Made by a program: the position numbers and the translations under genes
The notes under the pieces: generated by a model
Database searches by the model: none
Seen by the model: only the letters and a program-made list of their open reading frames with translations
Told to the model about the DNA's origin: nothing
Assembly (NCBI GenBank): GCA_934699585.1
Contig: CAKUWY010000014.1
Span: 26,361-90,360, forward strand
Source of the DNA: an uncultured Fibrobacter sp.
Lineage (GTDB): Bacteria > Fibrobacterota > Fibrobacteria > Fibrobacterales > Fibrobacteraceae
Direction of reading: 5' to 3'
Length of the DNA stretch: 64,000 nucleotides
Shown here: in pieces, positions 32,134 to 38,805 of the stretch
How the letters are laid out: each line of letters opens with the position of its first letter
How positions within the stretch are numbered: position 1 is the stretch's first letter

Positions 32134-33699
32134 ATGAAGAAAAATGATGCGAAAACCATATCGTTGCTGGTGGGCTCTGCCCTCCTGACAGCTATTGCCG
32201 CTTGTTCCAGCGCGCCGGCCCCTGCAACGGAAAATACTGCGACGGTTGCTACCCCAAAGGATTCCGTCGCGGTGTCTGAACAGAGCGGCGCTGCAGCTCA
32301 GTCTGCAAAGTCCGACATCCCCGCCAGTTACAAGGACATCCAGTTTCCGGAATACAACTACGTAGCGCCTTACCCGAAGGATTACCGGGTGGAAATAGCC
32401 GAAGGTGTCACCGGTTACATCGTGAGCGACCGCCGTTTGCCCCTGGTGAATTTTACGGTCTATTTCGAGAATCCGAGAGTCCCCGCCTCCATCAAGGACG
32501 AGGCCGCCTTCGAGATGCTGGGCTCCATGCTTAGACGTGGCGGCGGTGGCGGTATCGCTCCCGGTGCCCTGGAAGATACCCTTGAGTTTATCAGCGCCGG
32601 AGTCGGTTCTTCGGCCGGCGTGTGGACCGCCTCTTTCGACATTGACTGCCTGACCAAGGACTTTCCATCGGTGCTTGCGCTGACAAAGAAGGTGCTGCTC
32701 GCTCCCGCCTTTGACAAGGAACAGTTGGAAATCGTAAAAACCAAGTCCGCCACCGCTTACGAACAGCGTTACGATACTCCTGCCAAGGTGCTTTCGGCCC
32801 TGCGTGCCAAGGTGAACTACGCTCCTAACAATCGTCTGTGGGACGCAACCGGCGATGAATACAAGAAGGTCACTGACGCCGACCTGAAACGGCTTTCTCG
32901 CGGGGTGTTCCAGTCTAGCCGAATCATCTTTGCCTTGTCCGGTGATGTGGACCGGGATTCCAGCGTGCAGATGCTTAAGGAATTTTTCGCCGACTGGAAA
33001 AAGGACACTTCCACCGTTTCTTCTAAGCCTGCGGATTCCGCTTTTGTGGCGCCGCAGCCTCTCGCTTACTTGCGTAAGCCCGGCACCTTCGTGGTGGACA
33101 AGGACATTACCCAGGCGAACATCGCCATCAACCAGCCTTTCGTGAAACGCCCCCATCCCGACTACTACCCGGCGGCGGTGGCGAGCTTTATCTTGGGTGG
33201 CGGAAGTTTTACCAGCCGCCTCATGAACCGCGTGCGTAGCGACGAGGGCCTGGCCTACAGCATCTACAGCACTGTGGGCAACGACTATCGGGATACCGCC
33301 ATGACCACCATCGCCTTGCAGACCAAGGTGGAGTCCGTGGATTTTGCCCTGAAGCTGATTTTTGAAGAAGTGGAAAAGCTGGCCAAAGAAGGCCCGACGG
33401 CAGAAGAACTGGAACAGGCGAAAAAGGCGCTGATCGAAAGCTTGCCCAGCCTGTTTGATTCTCCTGCTTCTACGGCCACCATCTTTGCCAAGGGAGAACT
33501 GCTGGGCAAGAGCTTTGACCACTACCTGGACTACGTGAAAGAAATTTCTGCCGTCACCCCCGAACAGGTGAAGGCCATGATTGCAAAATATTTTGCCCGC
33601 GACAAGATGACCATTTCTATCGTGGGTCCTGTCTCTAAATTCGAAGCATTGAAACCCTTCACCGTAATTCCCCAGGATAGCCTGGATTTTAGGCAATAG
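32134..33699 (+). CDS. M16-family (insulinase-like) lipoprotein, probably catalytically inactive, 521 aa
   Basis: ATG 32134 is preferred; TTG and GTG lie just upstream in frame. The signal ends in lipobox AIAAC with Cys24. Two M16 halves follow: N-terminal (about 70-270) and C-terminal (about 290-480), the latter with SFTSRLMNRVRSDEGLAYSI, the R-x-x-x-G-L-A-Y signature. The zinc motif HxxEH expected in the first half is missing: the corresponding place reads AAFEMLGSMLRRGGGG. Such subunits act with an active partner, which is not next to it here, or have another role. As a lipoprotein it faces the periplasm or surface. The gene after it starts 14 bp later. Confidence 0.82.
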   Translation: MKKNDAKTISLLVGSALLTAIAACSSAPAPATENTATVATPKDSVAVSEQSGAAAQSAKSDIPASYKDIQFPEYNYVAPYPKDYRVEIAEGVTGYIVSDRRLPLVNFTVYFENPRVPASIKDEAAFEMLGSMLRRGGGGGIAPGALEDTLEFISAGVGSSAGVWTASFDIDCLTKDFPSVLALTKKVLLAPAFDKEQLEIVKTKSATAYEQRYDTPAKVLSALRAKVNYAPNNRLWDATGDEYKKVTDADLKRLSRGVFQSSRIIFALSGDVDRDSSVQMLKEFFADWKKDTSTVSSKPADSAFVAPQPLAYLRKPGTFVVDKDITQANIAINQPFVKRPHPDYYPAAVASFILGGGSFTSRLMNRVRSDEGLAYSIYSTVGNDYRDTAMTTIALQTKVESVDFALKLIFEEVEKLAKEGPTAEELEQAKKALIESLPSLFDSPASTATIFAKGELLGKSFDHYLDYVKEISAVTPEQVKAMIAKYFARDKMTISIVGPVSKFEALKPFTVIPQDSLDFRQ

Positions 33700-33713
33700 C
33701 CAAAAGGATTCCT

Positions 33714-34727
33714 GTGGGTAGGCGAGTTCTTGTTTTCTTGATGCTGTTGGCCTTTGCCTGTGCAGAGGTGTTTGCCGCAGATTCGCCCGAAAGCAAGCGC
33801 GAAGCCCTGATGAAAGAAATCGGCCGCAAGCGCATGATCGAAAAGTCCGGCGGCGAAGAGGGATTTCGCTCCCTCTGTTCCGGCGTCAAGAAGTGCCTGA
33901 ACATCGATTACGGTTTTTGTACAGAAGAAGATCAGAAGCCCTGGCCCAAGGTCAAGTACAACGAGGAGTTCTGCGCCCCCTTTGTGGAAATTACCAAGCG
34001 GGGCTTGCCTGCAGATCCGAAAATTACGGGAGCGACGGAAATCTATTCCAGATTAGGCCGACAGTACCGTGCCATTTATGAGAACAAGGGCACGCTTCCT
34101 CTGGGACAGAACGTTATCAGCTACTTGTTCGACAACATGCCTTTTACGGCGGAACTTATCAACGCCTACCTGGGTACGAATTACCAGCTGGAATACACCA
34201 GCAAGGACAGGCGGTTCTTTAGCGGTAGCAACGGCCGAAGCCTTTCAGGTGAATTCTTCTGGGCCTTGCAGGATAGTGCCGGGCAGAAGCTCGGCATGCG
34301 GAACGTGTTTTTCGGGTATGGACATGCCCAGGTCCTCAAGTGGGCCCTGCATGGAACGGCGGTGGCCTATTTGGATATGGATCCCGTCTCCGACAAGGAG
34401 ATTCGGTACAAGTTAACGGCTATCGTATTCCCCGGAAATTCCGTGCTGAATTCCATTATGCAGATGCGGGTTTTCAAGAGCGTGGTAGGCGACAAGATTG
34501 ACCATATCGTCAAGGACATCAAGAAGTCATCGGGAGAATACTTCGGCGGAAACAAGGAACCCATGCTCAAGAGTGCTTCCCTCAAGTCCATGGAGAACGT
34601 GCAGTACATTCTGGATTTCGAGAACGTGGTGAATGGCGCGCCCTGGAAGTTGGGTGATTTTGAAAAGTTGCAGATTCAGCGTCGGCAGGCCAAGGAGGTT
34701 CCTGTGCCGCTGCAGGTGAAAGAATAG
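33714..34727 (+). CDS. Secreted protein of unknown function, 337 aa
   Basis: GTG 33714 follows AAAGGA. A signal peptide (about 1-21, LVFLMLLAFACAEVFA) is followed by a charged segment, a Cys cluster (SLCSGVKKCLNIDYGFC, about 52-68) and a mixed alpha/beta region. I do not recognise it. FFGYGHAQVLKWALHGTAVAYLDMDP and YLFDNMPFTAELINAYLG suggest a folded globular domain of about 200 residues. Four or five Cys suggest disulfides outside the cytoplasm. It follows the M16-like gene by 14 bp and is probably in the same transcript. No function is proposed. Confidence 0.7.
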   Translation: MGRRVLVFLMLLAFACAEVFAADSPESKREALMKEIGRKRMIEKSGGEEGFRSLCSGVKKCLNIDYGFCTEEDQKPWPKVKYNEEFCAPFVEITKRGLPADPKITGATEIYSRLGRQYRAIYENKGTLPLGQNVISYLFDNMPFTAELINAYLGTNYQLEYTSKDRRFFSGSNGRSLSGEFFWALQDSAGQKLGMRNVFFGYGHAQVLKWALHGTAVAYLDMDPVSDKEIRYKLTAIVFPGNSVLNSIMQMRVFKSVVGDKIDHIVKDIKKSSGEYFGGNKEPMLKSASLKSMENVQYILDFENVVNGAPWKLGDFEKLQIQRRQAKEVPVPLQVKE

Positions 34728-34733
34728 GTAATA

Positions 34734-34789
34734 GGGGTTAGGATCTAGGGGCTAGGATTTAGGGGATAGAATCTAGGGGTTAGGACAGA
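34734..34789 (+). repeat. Four 14-bp (eight 7-bp) GGGGTTA-type tandem units
   Basis: GGGGTTAGGATCTA, GGGGCTAGGATTTA, GGGGATAGAATCTA and GGGGTTAGGACAGA follow each other exactly, giving a 7-bp period. The array begins six bases after the stop of the 33714 gene. Confidence 0.9.
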
Positions 34790-34802
34790 CGGTTTCAAGA
34801 AG

Positions 34803-34853
34803 TGTCATCCTCGCTGTCATTCTGGAGCGCAGCGATAGAATCACGAGGATCCG
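34803..34853 (+). repeat. Nested palindromic repeat element
   Basis: ATCCTCG ... CGAGGAT form the outer arms, and ATTCT ... AGAAT the inner arms of an element that reads TGTCATTCTGGAGCG inside. It follows the 7-bp array and is followed by further 7-bp-spaced GATGGTG/AAGTGTT/AGGATTG units, the same architecture as at 20242-20382. Confidence 0.75.
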
Positions 34854-34902
34854 CTTGATGGTGAAGTGTTAGGATTGAAAAGAGATTAAAAAAGGAAAAT
34901 TT

Positions 34903-35559
34903 ATGAGCGAAAAAGAAAGTTTGGAAAGTTTGCTTGCACGGGTCACGGACCGCCGTCGGGAACTCCTGACAGGAGTGGTGAACCGCCGTACCCGCCATTT
35001 CTGCATGGTGCTGGAAGACCTGTTCGACCCCCACAATATTTCCGCCGTTATCCGCACCGCAGAGGTTTTCGGCCTGCAGGATGTCCACGTCATCGAAGAG
35101 GACAACGCCTACAGCGTGAACAAGTCCATTCTGAAAGGCTCCTACAAGTGGATGTCCATCTACCTGTACAAAAAACGCATGCTCTGCATGGAAAAGCTCC
35201 GTGCAAAAGGCTACAAGATTGCTGTGGCCAGCACCAACACCACCAATTCGGTTTTGGATCTGGACCTGAGTCAGCCTACGGCCTTTTACCTGGGGAGCGA
35301 GTTCCACGGGAACCATCCCGACACCCTGGCACACGCGGACTACGAATTCAAACTGCCCCAGTACGGCATTACGGAATCCATGAACGTCTCCGTAGCAGGC
35401 GGTGTGCTTATGACCTACCTGGACATTTTCATGCAGCGCTCGGGCCGCGAAAAATTCCTGCTCCCCCAGGCCGAAAGGGATGCCCTGCTCTACGATTACC
35501 TGGACCGGCACGTGAACGGCATCGAGAATAACAGCCCCATTGTTCGGGTGGAGGGGTAA
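34903..35559 (+). CDS. trmH: tRNA (guanosine-18-2'-O)-methyltransferase TrmH
   Basis: AGGA precedes ATG 34903. The three SPOUT motifs are present: motif 1 PHNISAVIRTAEVFGL, motif 2 FYLGSEFHGNHPD and motif 3 ITESMNVSVAGGVLMTYL. The 218-aa length and the N-terminal VTDRRRELLTGVVNRRTRHF and C-terminal LPQAERDALLYDYL match TrmH more than RlmB or TrmJ. It methylates the 2'-O of G18 in the tRNA D-loop, in the cytoplasm. The motif-2 sequence is usually GxExxG; here it is GSEFHG. Confident family, good subfamily. Confidence 0.88.
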   Translation: MSEKESLESLLARVTDRRRELLTGVVNRRTRHFCMVLEDLFDPHNISAVIRTAEVFGLQDVHVIEEDNAYSVNKSILKGSYKWMSIYLYKKRMLCMEKLRAKGYKIAVASTNTTNSVLDLDLSQPTAFYLGSEFHGNHPDTLAHADYEFKLPQYGITESMNVSVAGGVLMTYLDIFMQRSGREKFLLPQAERDALLYDYLDRHVNGIENNSPIVRVEG

Positions 35560-35642
35560 TTCGAAGTAAAGAGATGGAATAAAACGCCATTTTGGAGAAA
35601 TTCTCCGGCAAAATCCATTGAAAATGCTATTTTAAGGCAGAA

Positions 35643-36551
35643 ATGAAGAAGAATACCACACTTTACTTCTCTGTCGGTCTTGTCGTCCTGTTGGCTATCG
35701 TCATCTTGGTTTTCGGCATGTTCTTCTTGAACGAGAAGGACCCGCGAGAGACTTTCAACACCTTCCACCTGCGGTTTACCCAGGTTAGCACCCTGGTGCT
35801 GGACGACCCGGTTAAGGTCAATGGCGTCAAGCTGGGCAAGGTGGAAAGCATTGAGCTTGCAGGCCACCGCGTGGTGGTGACTATCCGCCTCCGCACCGAC
35901 GTGATGATTCCCAAGGATTCCGAAATCCGGGTCCAGAACATCGGTATCATGGGCGAACGCCAGATTGGCATGATTCTCGGGGACTCCGAGGAGTATTTTG
36001 AGCCGGGTGACACCATTACGGGTCAGTTCGACGCCGGTATCGCTGAGGCCCTCGGTCTGGCGGGTGAAGTTTGCGACAGTACCAAGGTCTTGCTGGAATC
36101 GGTGAAGCGGGCCCTGAAGGGCACTATCGCCAGCGAAGATTTCCAGGACAGGTTCAACACCCTGCTGGTGAAGGCGGAAACTTTGGAAGACCGCCTGATG
36201 GAGCTTGTGAACACCACGGACCCCGAGCTCAAGAAGAGCCTGGCCGGCCTGAACGAGGTAACTCTCAAGGTGGGCAACCTGGTAGATGGCGTCAAACCGC
36301 CTATCGACAACCTCTTTGCCAACACGGACGTGGTTATCGGGAATGCCAACAATTTGATTGCCGAACTGGAAGGCGTTACCAAGCATCTGGACGAGCTCAT
36401 TGCCAAGGTCCAGTCCAAGGAGAACACGGTGGGCGCCCTTCTTTCGGACCGCAAGCTGCACGACGACCTGGTTAAGACAGTCCATTCCGCCGACAGCCTG
36501 TTCAGGGTCATCTTGAACGATGGTCTTGACATCAACGTGGATATTTTCTGA
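35643..36551 (+). CDS. MCE-domain (MlaD-like) lipid-transport protein, 302 aa
   Basis: One N-terminal membrane span (about 7-30) is followed by an MCE domain (about 38-115): FHLRFTQVSTLVLDDPVKVN, GVKLGKVESIEL and IMGERQIGMILG. The C-terminal two thirds are helical coiled coil (EVCDSTKVLLESVKRALKGT and others). MCE proteins bind phospholipids and work with an ABC ATPase and permease in transport between inner and outer membrane; neither is in this window. The substrate and partner are not known. The gene ends six bases before ptsH and could share its transcript. Confidence 0.85.
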   Translation: MKKNTTLYFSVGLVVLLAIVILVFGMFFLNEKDPRETFNTFHLRFTQVSTLVLDDPVKVNGVKLGKVESIELAGHRVVVTIRLRTDVMIPKDSEIRVQNIGIMGERQIGMILGDSEEYFEPGDTITGQFDAGIAEALGLAGEVCDSTKVLLESVKRALKGTIASEDFQDRFNTLLVKAETLEDRLMELVNTTDPELKKSLAGLNEVTLKVGNLVDGVKPPIDNLFANTDVVIGNANNLIAELEGVTKHLDELIAKVQSKENTVGALLSDRKLHDDLVKTVHSADSLFRVILNDGLDINVDIF

Positions 36552-36557
36552 GGGGCT

Positions 36558-36830
36558 ATGATTGTAAAGACGCTTACGGTGACCAATAAACTTGGTGTTC
36601 ATGCCCGCCCTGCGGGGATGATTGTTGATATTACGGGACCTGCCAAGAGTGATGTCTCCATAATTTTTGATGGTTCCAAGGCCAATGCCAAGAGCATTTT
36701 GAACGTGATGATGCTGGCCATTCCCCTGGGTTCCGAGGTGAAGTTCGAGGTGGATGGCGAAGACGAAGAACTGGTCGTGCAGAAGTTGGAGCAGTTATTC
36801 CATGACAACTTCAACGAAGAAGCAGGCTAA
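36558..36830 (+). CDS. ptsH: HPr phosphocarrier protein
   Basis: The 90-aa protein has His15 in GVHARPAG and Ser46 in NAKSILNVMML, the sites of phosphorylation by EI and by HPr kinase respectively. The beta-alpha-beta fold pattern is normal. HPr carries phosphate from EI to sugar-specific EII complexes; I see no EII gene here. The EI gene begins 29 bp before the stop of this one in another frame, so the two are co-translated. Conserved Ser46 suggests a regulatory role. Confidence 0.92.
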   Translation: MIVKTLTVTNKLGVHARPAGMIVDITGPAKSDVSIIFDGSKANAKSILNVMMLAIPLGSEVKFEVDGEDEELVVQKLEQLFHDNFNEEAG

Positions 36831-38637
36831 GGGGTCTTCTAGCTCCAAGACATCCAAGAAACCATTACGCATTGTATTGGTGGGCGTTCCTGCGTCGCCG
36901 GGTTTTGCCATGGGCAAAGTTTTCCCGATTACCAACAGGGAAATTTCCGTCGTCGAAGAAACCATCCCCGAAAGTCGGGTCACCACCGAAGAACAGCTGT
37001 TCTTGAAGGCCGTGAGCAAGACGGCAAAAGAAATTGGCCAGATCAAGGAAATTTCTGAAACCCGCACAGGCGTCCACGACAGCTTGATATTTGCAACCCA
37101 CCTGATGATTTTGCAGGACCCGGGCCTGGTGAACGGCGTCCTGGAAATGGTCAAGAAAAAGCACAAGACGGCCCGTTGGTCGGTGCACGTGGTGCTGGGC
37201 AACTACATCGAAAAATTCGAGAAGATCAATTCCCCGGCCATGCGGGACAAGGCGGCAGACCTTCGGGACCTGTATAACCGTCTGATGGCCGCCTTGGACG
37301 ATTCCGGTCCGGTACTGGAGGACGTGGCTCTGGAACAGGGCGTAGTGCTGGCAGCTCACGAAATTATGCCCAGCATGCTCATTGCCATCAAGCCCGGTCA
37401 GGTCAGCGCCCTGGTGATGGATACGGGTGGCCGTACGAGCCACGTGGCAATTCTTGCCAGGTCGTTGCAGATTCCGGCGGTGTCGGGTCTTAGGAACGTA
37501 GCAGCCCAGGTGAACGCCGGTGACACCATCATTGTAGATGGTACCGGCGGCATGGTCATCGTCAATCCAGACGAAGAGGACATCCGCAAGTTCCACGAAC
37601 GGCAAGAGGTCTTTGAGCGCCAGCGTCGGGAACTGTTCACCATGCGCCGTCTGGAGCCCATGACCCGTGACGGCAAGTACATCACGCTCCATGCCAACAT
37701 CGAACTTCCGTCGGAAGCATCAAAGGTCACAGATTTCGGTGCCACAGGTATCGGTCTTTACCGTTCGGAATTCTTGTTCTTCCAGAAGGACGCCCCTACT
37801 GAAGACGAGCAGCAGGCTGCCTACGGAGAGATTCTGGAAACCATGTCGCCTTGCCCGGTGACCATACGCACCCTGGATGCCGGTGGTGATAAGCTGGTGG
37901 CGGGCCTTACCGCCGTGAACGAGGCCAACCCCTTTATGGGCTGGCGCTCTATCCGCGTGTGCCTTAGCCGCGAAGACATTTTCTGCACGCAGTTGCGGGC
38001 CTTGCTCCGAGCCAACAAGAGCGGAAATCTCCGGATTTTATTGCCCATGATTTCCGGGCTCAACGAACTCCGCAAGGCGAAGGCCTGCATCAAGCGCTGT
38101 GCCGACGAGCTGAAGGCCGAAGGAGTGCAGGTAGGCAATATCAAGATTGGAGCCATGATAGAAGTGCCTGCCGCCGTGATGCTTGTGGACCTGCTTGCCA
38201 AGGAAGTGGATTTCTTCAGCATCGGTACAAACGACCTTATCCAGTTTACCTTGGCGGTGGACCGGACCAACGAACTTATTACCGAAATGTTCCAACCTCA
38301 CCATCCGGCCATTCTGCACATGATCAACCGTGTGGTGATGGCGGCGCACCGCGAAGGAATTCCTGTGGCGGTCTGCGGCGAAATGAGTGCGGACCCCATG
38401 AGTGTGCTTTTGCTCGTTGGGCTTGGCGTAGATGAACTTTCCATGACGCCCTGGAGTGTCATGGCCACCAAGAAGATTATCCGTTCCATCAACTACGAAG
38501 ACGTTCGCGAGTCCGCCCTGACCGTTTTGCAGATGGACGATTCCGACAACGTGAACGAGTATATGCACAAGAAGTATGCCCAGACCATTACGGACTTGGG
38601 TATTTCCAGCTTTGTGGGCCAGGTGGATGGGAAATAA
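36802..38637 (+). CDS. ptsI: Phosphoenolpyruvate-protein phosphotransferase (EI)
   Basis: I chose ATG 36802: GGAG lies at 36788-36791 and the frame before it is HPr sequence in another frame. A Ser/Lys-rich tail (about 1-25) precedes the EI proper. Key sites: phosphorylated His214 in GGRTSHVAILAR, the PEP-binding TGIGLYRSEFLFF, NDLIQFTLAVDR and the active-site Cys525 in VAVCGEMSADP. EI transfers phosphate from PEP to HPr. Overlap with ptsH ensures coupled expression. The extra N-terminal tail is unusual for EI, which normally starts near the EI motif. Confidence 0.92.
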   Translation: MTTSTKKQAKGSSSSKTSKKPLRIVLVGVPASPGFAMGKVFPITNREISVVEETIPESRVTTEEQLFLKAVSKTAKEIGQIKEISETRTGVHDSLIFATHLMILQDPGLVNGVLEMVKKKHKTARWSVHVVLGNYIEKFEKINSPAMRDKAADLRDLYNRLMAALDDSGPVLEDVALEQGVVLAAHEIMPSMLIAIKPGQVSALVMDTGGRTSHVAILARSLQIPAVSGLRNVAAQVNAGDTIIVDGTGGMVIVNPDEEDIRKFHERQEVFERQRRELFTMRRLEPMTRDGKYITLHANIELPSEASKVTDFGATGIGLYRSEFLFFQKDAPTEDEQQAAYGEILETMSPCPVTIRTLDAGGDKLVAGLTAVNEANPFMGWRSIRVCLSREDIFCTQLRALLRANKSGNLRILLPMISGLNELRKAKACIKRCADELKAEGVQVGNIKIGAMIEVPAAVMLVDLLAKEVDFFSIGTNDLIQFTLAVDRTNELITEMFQPHHPAILHMINRVVMAAHREGIPVAVCGEMSADPMSVLLLVGLGVDELSMTPWSVMATKKIIRSINYEDVRESALTVLQMDDSDNVNEYMHKKYAQTITDLGISSFVGQVDGK

Positions 38638-38776
38638 TGTGGAATGTGAAATGTGTGGTGTGAGTGATGCCAGATGTCATCCTCGCGTAGGCGAGGATCT
38701 GCTAGAGATGTTTGAAATGGCATCTAATTATCTCCATCAGCCCTAACGCCTAAAACCTAACACCTACAACCTACAC
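38638..38776 (+). repeat. Composite element: two 7-bp arrays around a palindrome
   Basis: AATGTGG, AATGTGA, AATGTGT, GGTGTGA (about 38639-38667) are followed by the perfect palindrome ATCCTCGC-GTAG-GCGAGGAT (38679-38698) preceded by TGTC, and then by five units CCTAACG, CCTAAAA, CCTAACA, CCTACAA, CCTACAC (about 38742-38776). The next gene starts at 38806. Same design as 20242-20382. Confidence 0.8.
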
Positions 38777-38805
38777 ATACGATGCACCGCACGACGTAAA
38801 CCAGA

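Noticed and set aside
32119..33696. 525-codon open frame on the - strand
   Set aside because: Antisense shadow of the M16-like gene, no ribosome site or motif.
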